64,000 nucleotides of DNA from Lysobacterales bacterium (GCA_019634735.1 JAHCAT010000005.1:62001-126000), one strand, 5' to 3'. Positions 1 to 10,054 are shown, counted from the first letter of the stretch. Translations and numbers: made by a program. The notes: generated by a model not told the origin, from the letters alone.

Positions 1-383
1 ACATCCTGATCGACGATGGTGGCCATACCATGGCGCAGCAGATCACCACGCTCGAGGAACTCTACGGCGCGGTGGCTGCGGACGGCGTGCTGCTGGTCGA
101 GGACACCCACACCAGCTACTGGCGGGAATACGGCGGCGGCCTGCGCAACCCGTTCACGTTCATGGAGTTCGCCAAGCGCCTGGTCGACGAACTGAACGCC
201 TGGCACTCCCGCGACGCCAACAGCCTGGCGCCCGGTCCGTTCACCACGACGGCGCGATCCATGCACTTCTACGACAGCATCGTGGTGATCGAGAAGGGGC
301 CGCACCCGAAACCGTCCGAAGCGGCCACCGGCACGCCCAGCTTCCCGATCGAAACCCCGGTCAACGAGCCCGCGCCACGTTGA
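1..383 (+). CDS. Class I SAM-dependent methyltransferase, C-terminal part (partial)
   Basis: The reading frame is already open at base 3 and ends at TGA 381-383, so the first ATG seen at 30 is probably internal and the true start lies outside the window. The visible 126 residues begin with ILIDDGGHTM, an acidic loop followed by Gly-Gly-His that is common in small-molecule methyltransferases of the Methyltransf_24/cephalosporin-hydroxylase-like group. A later segment, ADGVLLVEDTHTSY, looks like the beta-strand and acidic motif of the same Rossmann fold. The substrate cannot be inferred. The gene converges on the rplI operon terminator. The alternative is another Rossmann methyltransferase subfamily. 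Confidence 0.65.
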   Translation, partial: ILIDDGGHTMAQQITTLEELYGAVAADGVLLVEDTHTSYWREYGGGLRNPFTFMEFAKRLVDELNAWHSRDANSLAPGPFTTTARSMHFYDSIVVIEKGPHPKPSEAATGTPSFPIETPVNEPAPR

Positions 384-437
384 AGCGGTGGCGCGGGCCG
401 GGCCGCATGCGGCCGGCTGTCGGGTCCCGCAAACGAA

Positions 438-465
438 ACGGGCGCCGCTGCGAGGCGGCGCCCGT
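438..465 (-). terminator. Intrinsic terminator of the rpsF-rpsR-rplI operon
   Basis: A perfect 11-bp inverted repeat (438-448 paired with 455-465) with a 6-nt loop. On the minus strand it is followed by TTCGTTT (bases 437-431). It lies 40 nt past the rplI stop, where a rho-independent terminator is expected. Confidence 0.75.
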
Positions 466-504
466 CCGGTGATGCTGCGAGGACCGTCGGTCGAAGACCG
501 GGCC

Positions 505-954
505 TCAGGCTTCCGGTACGACCTCGATCTTGACGGTCCGCTCGACGTCGGCGTGCAGGTGCACCACGACCTCGAACTCGCCGACCTTGCGGATCGCACC
601 CTCGGGCATGATCACCTCGCTCTTCGACAGCGGCTTGCCGGCGCTGGTGAAGGCCTCGGCGATGTCGCGCGGACCGACCGAGCCGAACAGCTTGCCCTCG
701 GTGGAGGCGTTGGCCTTGATGGTGACGCTGGCCTCCTCGAAGGCGGCGGCACGGGTGTTGGCGTCGGCCAGAAGCTGGTTGGCCTTGGCCTCGTAGTCGG
801 CGCGACGGGCCTCGAAGGTCTCGATGTTGGCCTTGGTCGCCGGCACCGCCTTGCCCTGCGGGACCAGGTAGTTGCGGCCGTAGCCCGGCTTCACCTTGAC
901 CCGGTCGCCCAGGCCGCCGAGGTTGGTCACCTTCTGCAGCAGAATCAGTTCCAT
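505..954 (-). CDS. rplI: 50S ribosomal protein L9
   Basis: Component of the large ribosomal subunit that binds 23S rRNA near the base of the L1 stalk. The 149-residue product has the usual length. It starts [16 protein letters not shown], the highly conserved L9 N-terminal domain, followed by [13 protein letters not shown], then a long charged helix (about residues 40-75) and the C-terminal domain ending [20 protein letters not shown]. It is the last gene of the rpsF-rpsR-rplI operon, 103 nt after rpsR and ahead of a strong terminator. No priB lies between, unlike enteric operons. Confidence 0.97.
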   Translation of the reverse strand: MELILLQKVTNLGGLGDRVKVKPGYGRNYLVPQGKAVPATKANIETFEARRADYEAKANQLLADANTRAAAFEEASVTIKANASTEGKLFGSVGPRDIAEAFTSAGKPLSKSEVIMPEGAIRKVGEFEVVVHLHADVERTVKIEVVPEA

Positions 955-1057
955 GGTGGTTCTCCGTGTCCGTTAGCGGGCGGGCCCGCAACTGCGTGGC
1001 TGTCCGAACATGCGCCGGACGGCCGGCCGGGGATTCGCCCGGACCGGCCGCGCCGGA

Positions 1058-1282
1058 TCAGTGGTTGTCGGTGTAAGGGATCAGCGCCAGGAAGCGCGCG
1101 CGCTTGATGGCGGTGGCGAGCTGCCGCTGGAAGCGCGCCTTGGTGCCGGTGATGCGGCTGGGAACGATCTTGCCGTTCTCGGTCACGTACTGGCGCAGGG
1201 TGCCCAGATCCTTGTAGTCGATCTCGGTGACGCCCTCGGCGGTGAACTTGCAGAACTTGCGGCGGCGGAAGAAACGGGACAT
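1058..1282 (-). CDS. rpsR: 30S ribosomal protein S18
   Basis: Small-subunit protein that pairs with S6 on the platform of the 30S particle. The 74-residue product is the standard length and shows the family core: [37 protein letters not shown] and the RNA-binding stretch [20 protein letters not shown]. It starts 11 nt after the rpsF stop, which indicates translational coupling of the S6 and S18 genes. Start ATG 1282 is preceded by an AGGAG-like ribosome binding site (complement of ctcct). Confidence 0.97.
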   Translation of the reverse strand: MSRFFRRRKFCKFTAEGVTEIDYKDLGTLRQYVTENGKIVPSRITGTKARFQRQLATAIKRARFLALIPYTDNH

Positions 1283-1293
1283 GGCGGGCTCCT

Positions 1294-1743
1294 TCAGGCG
1301 GCGGGCTGGCTGTCGTCGCCGGCGTCGGCGCCGGCCTCCTCGTCACCGCCCTGGCGCGGGCTCAGCGACTTCGGCTCGGGATCGGCATAGCCGTACTCGG
1401 TCTCGATCCGGCGCGGCTTCTCATCCTTGTTCTTGAGGATGTAGGACTGCTCGGTGACCGGCTCCTCACGGCTGATGATCAGGTGACGCAGTACCGCATC
1501 GTTGAAGCGGAAGCCGGCTTCCAGCTCCTGCAGGACGGGGCGCGTGCACTCGATGTTCATCAGCACGTAGTGGGCCTTGGCCAGCCGCTCGATCGGATAC
1601 GCCAGCTGGCGCCGGCCCCAGTCCTCGAGGCGGTGGATGGTGCCGCCGTCGCCTTCGATCAGGCCACGGTAGCGCTCGATCATGGCCGGCACCTGTTCGC
1701 TCTGGTCCGGATGGACCAGGAACACGACTTCGTAATGACGCAT
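1294..1743 (-). CDS. rpsF: 30S ribosomal protein S6
   Basis: Small-subunit platform protein that forms a heterodimer with S18. I place the start at 1743 because the family N-terminus [18 protein letters not shown] begins there. The frame stays open further upstream, but those residues are low-complexity Arg/Pro with no S6 similarity. The core shows [23 protein letters not shown] and [10 protein letters not shown]. The 149-residue product is longer than the minimal S6 (about 95-135) because of an acidic and Gly-rich tail, [15 protein letters not shown]. First gene of the operon; a leader of up to 300-400 nt lies upstream. Confidence 0.96.
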   Translation of the reverse strand: MRHYEVVFLVHPDQSEQVPAMIERYRGLIEGDGGTIHRLEDWGRRQLAYPIERLAKAHYVLMNIECTRPVLQELEAGFRFNDAVLRHLIISREEPVTEQSYILKNKDEKPRRIETEYGYADPEPKSLSPRQGGDEEAGADAGDDSQPAA

Positions 1744-2169
1744 TGGGTTGTTCCTTGTGGATGTCCCCCGTCGCCGGGGGAGGCAGCCCCCCGCCGGGCG
1801 GTGGGGCAAGGGTCGCCGAAACCCGGCGAGCCGAGCATTCTGGCGGCTGTCGAGGGCGGACGCAAGCCGGGCCCGCCGCGTTCCGCGCCGCCTGCCGCGG
1901 CCCGGGGGCGGCGCCCAGCGCAGGAAATCGCAGAACCGGAATCGGCGCTGGCGGCGCCCGGGGGGGGGGATCGAACCCGCCCCGGCCCGCGGGCGGCTCC
2001 GTCGGTCCACGCCCGGCGCGAAGGGTCGGGGCAGCCAGGCCGACCAGAGAACAGCTCAATTAAACCAATACCTTGCGAGGATTGCGACCCATTTTGACCC
2101 CGAAAACGCTTGGCCCGGATGACGCCGCGTCGATAGGCTCACAGGCATCATCCGCCGTGGAAGCAAACC
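1744..2169. other. Intergenic region with the rpsF leader and promoter
   Basis: A 426-bp gene-free stretch between the divergent rpsF and a small secreted protein gene. On the minus strand, 20 nt before rpsF, lies a 7-bp hairpin (1764-1770 with 1775-1781) closed by a GCGA tetraloop, with a second GC-rich stem around 1785-1805. Conserved rpsF leader structures that bind S6:S18 are known in bacteria, and this could be one; I cannot confirm the CCG bulge signature. The only AT-rich island is 2057-2070, possibly the operon promoter. A run of ten G (1960-1969) lies between. Confidence 0.35.
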
Positions 2170-2619
2170 ATGCGTCGATTCCTCCCGCTCGTGGCTCTGG
2201 CATTCGCCCTCCCGGCTGCCTCGGCCTGCGCGCACAATGAGCTTCCCCACCCAGAGTGGTGCGCCTCGGGCCGCATCGTGGTGGTGGCCGGCTTCAACCT
2301 CACCCCCGAGCTTCTGCGCGAAGTGCGGGACCGATGCCGCCCGGATCCCGACCAGGGCGGCGCCCCGCCGCGCCACTGCGACCAGTTCGACGACGATTAC
2401 GATGTGGGTCGCCGGACCGCCCTCTCCATGTGCACCGTTCACCAGGCCGACCCCCTGGGTCCCGGCGATATCGGCAGCGTGATCCACCTGGTCGAGCACC
2501 CCCCGACCTACAACGACGACGCCCACCACCAGCTCTATCGTGTGGAACAGGGGCTTTCCGGGCTCTGCCTGCGCTGCGAGGCCGCGCCGCGACCGTTCCC
2601 CCCCGACCGCTCGCAATAG
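2170..2619 (+). CDS. Small secreted cysteine-rich protein of unknown function
   Basis: Not recognised. The 149-residue product begins with a typical export signal (MRRFLPLVALAFALPAASAC). A signal peptidase I site after ASA, or a weak lipobox with Cys20, are both possible. The rest is polar, acidic and His-rich with seven cysteines, including LCLRC near the end, which suggests disulfides or metal binding in the periplasm. It stands alone between the rpsF promoter and a dispersed repeat. The signal peptide and an upstream purine stretch near 2159 support the start, but no family support is available, so reality as a gene is probable rather than certain. Confidence 0.55.
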   Translation: MRRFLPLVALAFALPAASACAHNELPHPEWCASGRIVVVAGFNLTPELLREVRDRCRPDPDQGGAPPRHCDQFDDDYDVGRRTALSMCTVHQADPLGPGDIGSVIHLVEHPPTYNDDAHHQLYRVEQGLSGLCLRCEAAPRPFPPDRSQ

Positions 2620-2736
2620 CGGTTCCGGTCCCGGAGCACAGTCATGTCGCCAGCGCCGCGCCCCGGAACGGCCGGTGCGCGCGCGGGTGCGCTGCGGCGC
2701 TACGCAGGGCTGCCTTGTCTGCCGTGACCGGCCTGG

Positions 2737-2890
2737 CAGCTTGTTGAAAAACGACCGTCGTGGTCGTTCTTCACGTCGCCCGTCCGGCGCGGGCCCGGAC
2801 GCGCTCCCGTCGAATCAACTGCTTACGCAGATGCTTCGCCGAGCGGCCTTCCAGGGCCGCAGCCAGCAGGCTGTTCTTCAGCAGCCTGCT
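2737..2890 (-). repeat. Dispersed 3'-end repeat, copy A
   Basis: About 150 bp, nearly identical to the inverse complement of 24265-24413: my gapless hand alignment gives roughly 89% identity over about 142 nt. On the minus strand it begins exactly at the stop codon of the TPR sensor gene. It ends with a hairpin (gaacgacc...ggtcgttt) followed by a run of five T, so it can act as that gene's intrinsic terminator. Confidence 0.8.
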
Positions 2891-5126
2891 AGTGACGCAG
2901 CGTGGCCGCCTGCACCGACTCGACGAGCTGTTCGAGGCGCTGGCGCGCCGCGGCATCGATGCGGTGCTCGGCCAGGACGAAGTAGGCGGTCCTAAGGACT
3001 TCCCGCCAGCGAGGCCGCTCCGGCAGGCTCTCCAGCGACAGGTAGCGGTCCATGGTCCGCACCCTCAGCCGGCCATCGTCGACGGTCAGGCGCCAGACGC
3101 CGCTGGCCTCGGCAAGATCGATGCGGGACTTGCGGGTGGCGCGCTCCCAGGCGTTGAGGCTGGCCTGCATCAGCGCCACGAGCTGTTCGCGCAGGCCCAG
3201 GGAGCGCTCGGCCTCCTTGTCGCGCCGTCCCTGCGCATCGCCCGCGAGGGAGGCCAGCGCGTCGCCGGCAGACTCCTCCAACCAGATCACCCCCAGCTCC
3301 TCTTCCAGGGCCAGTCGACGGCAGCGGATCATGCCGCCCGCGTCCGGCAATCCCATCGCTTCCGTGGCGTCGGCATCGCGAAGGGAGTCCGATTCGACGA
3401 CGGACTGGGCCCAGCCCGCCACCTGCCGACCCAGCACCTCGACCAGCGCGCGCCCCTGGATCTGCTCCGGAACGCTGCCGAAGCGCTGCGCCGCGGCCCG
3501 GGTGGCAAGGCGGACCCGGCCGCCGGCATCGAAAACAAGGACTGCAGCCTGCTGCCGATCCAGCAACCACGCCAGGGACCGAAGGTCCGCGCGCAGCATG
3601 TCCGCCGACCGGCGCGCCTGCTCGATCCGCTGTTCCAGGGCCGAGCGCGCCCGCTGCGCTTCCAGCCGATGCCGGTACAGGCGACGCTGGGACCACAGGG
3701 CAAGGCCGGCAAGGGCGACCAGCCCGGCGAGCGCGACCAGCAGGGTCATGGCCCGTCGCCGCTGCAATTCGGCGGCCTGCAATGCGGCCTGCGCCTCCAG
3801 CTGGTCGCGTTCGGACTCCAGCCGGGCGACCTCGAAGCGGACGCGGAGTGCGTCCAGTCGCTGTGCATGCCTGCCTGCCGCCAGTTCCGCGCTGCGCCGC
3901 TGCTGCTCGCGCAGATGCACCAGCGCCTGCGTGGGACGACCCAGGCGCTCGGCCAGTTCCGCCAGCATGCCCTCGGCATCGGCCAGCAATACCGGGTCCT
4001 CGATGGCGTTGCCGGTCAGCCGGCCGCTGAGTTCGGCATAGACCCATTCGCGTTCCTGCCGGCCGGCCGCGAGCCGGGCCTGCAGCAACAACGCCTGAAC
4101 CGGCGCCTCGCCGCCCAACTCCTCCGCAAGGACACCGGCCTGTCCTAGCCATTGCGCGGCTGCGCTGGCGGATCCGGACCGTTCCTCCAGCGCTGCCAGA
4201 CGCAGGGCCACGCGCAGCCGATCACGCGAGAACCCGTCTTCTCCATAGCGCTCCCAGGCCTGCCTCAGGGCTTCGCGGGCGGCGACCGCGTCGCCCTGCT
4301 GCTCCGCGACGCGCGCGATCTCCTCGATCGTCTGCATCTCCAGGTGGAGCCGTCCGGACTCCCGATGGGCAGCCAGGGCGCGCTCCAGGTAGTGCCGCGC
4401 CCGCTCGGCATCGCCGAGCTCCAGGTAGAGACTGCCGACGTTCGCGAGGCTGGAACCCAGCTCTCGCTCGCCCAGCCGTTCCTTGGCCTCGAGGCTGGCC
4501 TGGAAATGCTCCAGCGACGACGGGTAGTCGCCCAGGTGGCGGTAGACCACGCCCAGGTCGTTGTCGCTGACGGCCGTGGCCGCCTCATCGCGTGCCGTGC
4601 GGGCCGTGGCCTGGGCTTCCAGAAAGCGCGAGAGCGCTTCGGCCAGACGGCCTTCACGATAGGCGAGCAGCCCGCGACGCCGTGCCAGCCGATGGCTGGC
4701 CAGGGCGTCCTGTACCCGCGGCAGCAGCGCCGTGGCCTGGTCCAGGGCCCGAGCCGAGCGTTCAGGACTGCCGAGCTGAGCGGCAAGCTGGGCGGCATGC
4801 ATCAGGGCCTCGAAGGCCTCGTCCGCGTGCACCGCTGACTGCAGCTCCAGCGCAGCCGCCTCGCAGCTCTCCAGGGCCTGCGCCGGCCGGGAGGTCCGCA
4901 GCGCGCGGCAATCCTGCAGGTCGTCAGCGACTGCGGCGTCCGCCGCGGCGAGGAACACGCCGACCACAACCAGCAGGACGATCCGGGCTGTCCGGACGGA
5001 GGCAGACGAAGCAGCGCCCAGCGACCGGTCCTCGTCCGACGGGCAGCCACGCCATCCGCTCGGCCACCGGCAGTGGACAGGCCAGGTGCAGCGCAGGTCG
5101 TCGGTTCGCCGGGCGAAGTCGATCAT
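2889..5126 (-). CDS. Membrane TPR-repeat sensor-like protein with coiled coil and PAS-like region
   Basis: Order of features: an export or signal-anchor helix (VRTARIVLLVVVGVFLAAA), about 300 residues of TPR-like helical repeats (NDLGVVYRHLGDYPSSLEHF and similar), a long Gln/Glu/Arg coiled coil, a second membrane helix (TLLVALAGLVALAGLALW), another coiled coil, a PAS-like segment (AAVLVFDAGGRVRLATRAAA), and a C-terminal domain I do not recognise (ERATRKSRIDLAEASGVWRL). The layout resembles periplasmic-TPR diguanylate cyclases and kinases, but I find no GGDEF, EAL or kinase motif. The frame is open to 5228; ATG 5126 is chosen as the nearest ATG before the signal helix and is uncertain. The stop codon coincides with the end of a dispersed repeat. 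Confidence 0.65.
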   Translation of the reverse strand: MIDFARRTDDLRCTWPVHCRWPSGWRGCPSDEDRSLGAASSASVRTARIVLLVVVGVFLAAADAAVADDLQDCRALRTSRPAQALESCEAAALELQSAVHADEAFEALMHAAQLAAQLGSPERSARALDQATALLPRVQDALASHRLARRRGLLAYREGRLAEALSRFLEAQATARTARDEAATAVSDNDLGVVYRHLGDYPSSLEHFQASLEAKERLGERELGSSLANVGSLYLELGDAERARHYLERALAAHRESGRLHLEMQTIEEIARVAEQQGDAVAAREALRQAWERYGEDGFSRDRLRVALRLAALEERSGSASAAAQWLGQAGVLAEELGGEAPVQALLLQARLAAGRQEREWVYAELSGRLTGNAIEDPVLLADAEGMLAELAERLGRPTQALVHLREQQRRSAELAAGRHAQRLDALRVRFEVARLESERDQLEAQAALQAAELQRRRAMTLLVALAGLVALAGLALWSQRRLYRHRLEAQRARSALEQRIEQARRSADMLRADLRSLAWLLDRQQAAVLVFDAGGRVRLATRAAAQRFGSVPEQIQGRALVEVLGRQVAGWAQSVVESDSLRDADATEAMGLPDAGGMIRCRRLALEEELGVIWLEESAGDALASLAGDAQGRRDKEAERSLGLREQLVALMQASLNAWERATRKSRIDLAEASGVWRLTVDDGRLRVRTMDRYLSLESLPERPRWREVLRTAYFVLAEHRIDAAARQRLEQLVESVQAATLRH

Positions 5127-5697
5127 CGGGCATCGCGCGCCGACACGTCCGGGCCCCACGTGCCGTGGCGACGCCGACCCTGTCCTTGCTTGGTCGAGCG
5201 AGCCGTGGTGACTGGATCCGCTGCACATCCGATACGGTGCAGCGACCCTGGCACGCTCAGGGGGAGGCTCCCTCGCCGGGCGCCGGGCACGGACGGGGGC
5301 AGGCGATGGACTCGCATCGGGTTACCCCGCCTTGGCGCTCCTGCCGATCCTGCGCCACTGGCGCGGAGACCTGGGCCAGCCGCGTCCAGCCCGGTCGCGC
5401 ATACCGACGGATGCGCCCTGTCCCAGGACTCCTTCCACGGCTGTCCCGGGAACACTGCGCCGGGGGACTGAGGCGCGGCGCGATGTCGTGTCATGCCGTC
5501 GAGCCTGTCATTCTGCCGGGAAATCCGGCAGGGGATTACCACCTGTCTGGCCTGTGACAGTTCCATCGTCCGCCCGCCGGTCACCCAACCCGTTCCGCAT
5601 CGCGCCCCGGGGCACCTTTTCATCCGCAACCAACGGATGGCGAGACGACCGCTTCGGCAAGCACCCGGAGGCGTCCGGCAGACCAGGGCGGCGGTGC
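5127..5697. other. Long intergenic region, no gene supported
   Basis: About 570 bp between two minus-strand genes (iscA reads towards it, the TPR sensor gene begins beyond it). Open frames here are low-complexity Arg/Pro/Gly shadows. It should hold the iscA transcript end and the promoter of the TPR gene. I see no convincing promoter, riboswitch or RNA gene. Confidence 0.4.
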
Positions 5698-6060
5698 TCA
5701 GCCCGTGGCCCTGCTGCCACCCGCTTCGGCCGCCGGGCCGGTGGTGAAGCTCTCGCCGCAGCCGCACTCGGCGGCGACGTTGGGGTTTCGGAACAGGAAC
5801 TGGCTGTTCAGGCCCCGTCGAACGAAGTCGATGCACGTGCCGTCGACCAGGGGAAGGCTGGCCGGGTCGACCAGGATGCGCACGCCATGATCCTCGTACT
5901 CGGCGTCATCGGGGCGGCGCTCCTGGGCCAGGTCTACGCTGTAGGCCCAACCCGAACATCCGGTCCGGCGAACGCCGAAGCGCAGGCCGATGCGGTCGGG
6001 CTGCTCTTGCAGGTAGGTGCGCACGCGCTCGGCGGCGCTGTCGGTGAGAGTGATGCTCAT
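5698..6060 (-). CDS. iscA: Iron-sulfur cluster assembly/insertion protein, IscA family
   Basis: A-type carrier that helps deliver Fe-S clusters to apoproteins. [13 protein letters not shown] starts a typical IscA fold. The three ligand cysteines are present as C35 ([10 protein letters not shown]) and C99 and C101 ([12 protein letters not shown]). At 120 residues it exceeds the usual 105-110 by a short Gly/Ala tail ([11 protein letters not shown]). ATG 6060 is preferred; an in-frame ATG nine bases upstream is possible. No other isc or suf gene is adjacent, so this is a stand-alone copy, divergent from asnS. ErpA is the main alternative name, since the families are hard to separate without a tree. 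Confidence 0.9.
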   Translation of the reverse strand: MSITLTDSAAERVRTYLQEQPDRIGLRFGVRRTGCSGWAYSVDLAQERRPDDAEYEDHGVRILVDPASLPLVDGTCIDFVRRGLNSQFLFRNPNVAAECGCGESFTTGPAAEAGGSRATG

Positions 6061-6249
6061 GGCCGCCATTGTAGCCGCTGCCGGCTGGGGCACGGCCCCG
6101 GCACCGCAGCCCTGCCGGCGCCACGGATGGAAATCCCGGTCGAGTGCGGTTCGCCGGGCATCGGGCACCGCCCCCTGCCGCGGCCGCGGCGGCCCTTACG
6201 GGCTATCATGCGCGGCCACCCGACACCCCGGAACCCGCAGGAACCCCGC

Positions 6250-7650
<1,401 letters not shown>

Positions 7651-7681
7651 GCGCACCCGCCCCACGGAGGATCCGCAGCGC

Positions 7682-8320
7682 ATGCACCTGCCAGCACGCT
7701 TCAGGGTCGACGACCTCGCCGCCCTCGACGCGCTGGTCGAACGCGACGCCTTCGCCACCCTGGTGAGCGTCGTCGACGGCGCGCCGTTCGCCAGCCACCT
7801 GCCGGTGCTGTACCGGCGCGAGGGCGGCCGGGTGCGGTTTTCCGGACACTGGGCCCGGGCCAACCGGCAGTGGCGAAACATCGAGGGCCAACAGGTCCTG
7901 CTGATCGTGCATGGCGCCCACGCCTACGTCTCGCCGACCTGGTACGCCGATCCCGCCGGCAGCGTGCCGACCTGGAACTACGCCGTAGCCCATGTCCGCG
8001 GTTTGGCAAGCACAGTGCACGACCAGGCGGCCCTGACCGCACTGGTGGCGGCGCTGGCGGCGAAGTACGAGGCGGCCCTCGGCAGCGCCTGGCGGTTCCC
8101 CGAAGCAGCGCCGGACACGGTGCGCGAACTCGCCGGCATCGTCGGCTTCGAACTGGAAGCTGAGTCCATCGAGATCAAGCACAAGCTCAACCAGCACCAC
8201 GATCGCACCAGCGTCGAAGGCGCCATCGCCGGCCTGCATGATCGCGACGATCCCGGTTCGGTCGAGATCGCCGCGATGATGGCGTCGGCGCTGGCCGCCC
8301 GGGACGCGGCGCATGGCTGA
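7682..8320 (+). CDS. FMN-binding negative transcriptional regulator, PaiB family
   Basis: 212 residues, the usual size for PaiB/FMN_bind_2 proteins. MHLPARFRVDDLAALDALV, the Ser-His-Leu-Pro turn (FASHLPVLY), ARANRQWRN, and the substrate and flavin segment YVSPTWYADP...VPTWNYAVAHVRG are hallmarks of the split-barrel flavin fold. The C-terminal IKHKLNQHHDRTSVEGAIAGL is also family-typical. Bacillus PaiB represses sporulation and protease genes, but most members have no proven DNA binding and may be flavin or heme-handling proteins. It overlaps the next small membrane gene by 8 nt. Confidence 0.88.
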   Translation: MHLPARFRVDDLAALDALVERDAFATLVSVVDGAPFASHLPVLYRREGGRVRFSGHWARANRQWRNIEGQQVLLIVHGAHAYVSPTWYADPAGSVPTWNYAVAHVRGLASTVHDQAALTALVAALAAKYEAALGSAWRFPEAAPDTVRELAGIVGFELEAESIEIKHKLNQHHDRTSVEGAIAGLHDRDDPGSVEIAAMMASALAARDAAHG

Positions 8321-8606
8321 GCTGTTGCTGCTGCTGTTCGGCATCGCCTTCGCCACCATCGGCGGCACCGGCTATGCGATCTTCGGTCCGCTGACGGTGC
8401 GCCACCTGATGGACCGCGGCCTGGCCGACGAGGTCGAGGGCTCCTCGCTGTCGCGCGCCGGGCTGGTCTGGATCCTTGCAGGACGCTATCGCCGCCACCA
8501 CGACGCCAACCTGCGCCGGCTCGCGCTGCCGGCCCGCATCATGCTGGTCCTGCTGCTCGCGGGACTGGTCCTGTTCGCCGCCTGGTGGCTACTGGCCCGG
8601 TCCTGA
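8313..8606 (+). CDS. Small two-helix membrane protein, unknown function
   Basis: 97 residues with a hydrophobic N-terminal helix (ELLLLLFGIAFATIGGTGYA), a basic and polar middle (GRYRRHHDANLRR) and a C-terminal helix (IMLVLLLAGLVLFAAWWLLA). Both ends should span the inner membrane, with the middle in the cytoplasm by the positive-inside rule. It overlaps the PaiB-like gene by 8 nt and precedes the SDR by 31 nt, so the three are probably cotranscribed. I do not recognise the family. Confidence 0.65.
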   Translation: MAELLLLLFGIAFATIGGTGYAIFGPLTVRHLMDRGLADEVEGSSLSRAGLVWILAGRYRRHHDANLRRLALPARIMLVLLLAGLVLFAAWWLLARS

Positions 8607-8637
8607 GCCGTCCCACACCCGAAGCCGGAGAAATGAC

Positions 8638-9426
8638 ATGCAACTCGACCTGACCGGCCGCCATGCCCTGGTCTGCGGGGCCTCCGAAGGCATCGGTCGC
8701 GCGACCGCCCATGAACTCGCCCTGCTCGGCGCCGACGTCACCGTGCTTGCGCGCCGCGCCGGGGTGCTGGCCGAGGTCGTGGCGGCGCTGCCGCGCACGC
8801 ACGGCGCCCAGCATCATGGCCTGCTTGCCGCCGACATGGACGATACCCCGGCGCTGTCCAGCGCGGTTCAGGCGCTGGCGGCCGGCAGCCGGGTGCATAT
8901 CCTGGTCAACAACAGCGCCGGCCCACCTGGCGGACCGCTGCACGAGGCCGCACCGAGCGCGTTCGAGGCGGCCTTCCGGCGTCACCTGCTGGCCGGCCAG
9001 GTCCTGCTGCAGGCGGTGCTGCCCGGCATGCGCGAGGCCGCCTTCGGCCGGCTCGTGAACATCGTCTCGACCTCGGTGCGCGAGCCGATCTCCGGCCTTG
9101 GGGTGTCGAACACCGTGCGCGGTGCGGTGGCGAGTTGGGCCAAGACGCTCAGCACCGAGCTGGCCCCGCACGGCATCACCGTCAACAGCGTGCTGCCCGG
9201 CTTCACGCGTACCAGCCGGCTGGCAGGGCTGATCGCGGCCGGTGCGGTCCGAAGCGGCCGCAGCGAGGCCGAGGTCGAGGCCGGCATGCTGGCCACGGTG
9301 CCGGCCGGCCGCTTTGCCGAGGCCGCCGAGATTGCCGCCGCGGTCGCCTTCCTGTGCAGCCCGGCGGGCGCCTATGTCAACGGGGTGGCGCTGGCGGTCG
9401 ATGGTGGCCGCATGCGTTCGATCTGA
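8638..9426 (+). CDS. Short-chain dehydrogenase/reductase-like protein with altered active site
   Basis: 262-residue Rossmann protein with the SDR cofactor motif GASEGIGRA (residues 15-23) and NNSAG in the central strand. The catalytic Ser (S144) is present, but the positions of the canonical Tyr and Lys, 13 and 17 residues later, are S157 and R161 (GLGVSNTVRGA). The C-terminal PGFTRTSRL and the terminal VNGVALAVDGGRM are otherwise typical of the family. ATG 8638 has GGAG nine bases upstream; longer frames lack SDR sequence. Activity on an unknown substrate is doubtful, and it may be a non-classical SDR subfamily. It follows the PaiB-like and small membrane genes. Confidence 0.88.
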   Translation: MQLDLTGRHALVCGASEGIGRATAHELALLGADVTVLARRAGVLAEVVAALPRTHGAQHHGLLAADMDDTPALSSAVQALAAGSRVHILVNNSAGPPGGPLHEAAPSAFEAAFRRHLLAGQVLLQAVLPGMREAAFGRLVNIVSTSVREPISGLGVSNTVRGAVASWAKTLSTELAPHGITVNSVLPGFTRTSRLAGLIAAGAVRSGRSEAEVEAGMLATVPAGRFAEAAEIAAAVAFLCSPAGAYVNGVALAVDGGRMRSI

Positions 9427-9478
9427 GCGGCTCGACCTTGACCGCGCCCCGACTTCGGCGAAGGCAGGATCTTCACCC

Positions 9479-10054
9479 ATGACCGACGATGCCCACCCGT
9501 CCGGCGATCTCGCCACCCTGGTCGGCGCCGCCAATGCCGGCGACGCCGGCGCGCGCGACCGCCTGTTCGGCATCGTCTACGAGGAGCTGCGCCGTCGCGC
9601 CCGGCACCAGCTCGGCGATATTCCGCGATCCACGCTGTGCACCACGCAGCTCGTGCACGAGGCCTACCTCAAGCTGATCGGCAAGCCGCTGGCGCTCACC
9701 GACCGCGCCCACTTCTTCAGGCTGGTCGCACAGGTCATGCGGCAGGTGCTGATCGACCACCTGCGGGAACGCGGCGCGCAGCGCCGCGGCGGCGACGGCC
9801 AGCGTGTCACCCTCACCGACCAGGGTGTGAGCGAAGGGCTCAGCCTCGACCTGCTGGCGCTGGACGCGGCCCTGCGCGAGCTCGCCACCGATGCTCCGGA
9901 ACTGGCCGACCTGGTCGAGCTGCGCCTGCTCGCCGGGCTGGAGTTTTCCGATATCGCCGAACTGCGTGGACTCAGCGAGCGCACGGTGTATCGGGACTGG
10001 CGCGCGGCGCGGGCCTTCCTGAGCCTCCGGCTCGGGGCGGCGGACGACTGCTGA
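9479..10054 (+). CDS. ECF-type RNA polymerase sigma factor
   Basis: 191 residues. Sigma region 2 covers about residues 10-100, with TTQLVHEAYLKLIG and RAHFFRLVAQVMRQVLIDHL typical of the ECF subfamily modelled as TIGR02999. Sigma region 4 (about 125-185) has LRLLAGLEFSDIAELRGLSERTVYRDWRAARAFL split around a helix-turn-helix. It would redirect RNA polymerase to a special promoter set. No anti-sigma gene is adjacent; 65 nt downstream is a membrane Ser/Thr kinase. Kinase-controlled ECF factors are known (EcfP-PknT in Vibrio, EcfK-PknS in Xanthomonas), so phosphorylation control is an inference here. Confidence 0.92.
   Translation: MTDDAHPSGDLATLVGAANAGDAGARDRLFGIVYEELRRRARHQLGDIPRSTLCTTQLVHEAYLKLIGKPLALTDRAHFFRLVAQVMRQVLIDHLRERGAQRRGGDGQRVTLTDQGVSEGLSLDLLALDAALRELATDAPELADLVELRLLAGLEFSDIAELRGLSERTVYRDWRAARAFLSLRLGAADDC

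Noticed and set aside
269..991. Long antisense or alternative frames over rplI and most other genes
   Set aside because: Typical of very GC-rich DNA; composition is Arg/Gly/Ala/Pro-rich and the opposite frames encode recognisable proteins.
1955..2045. Minus-strand GGGTTCGATCC next to a C run, resembling a tRNA T-arm
   Set aside because: No matching acceptor stem, D-arm or anticodon arm can be folded around it; it is probably chance in GC-rich sequence.
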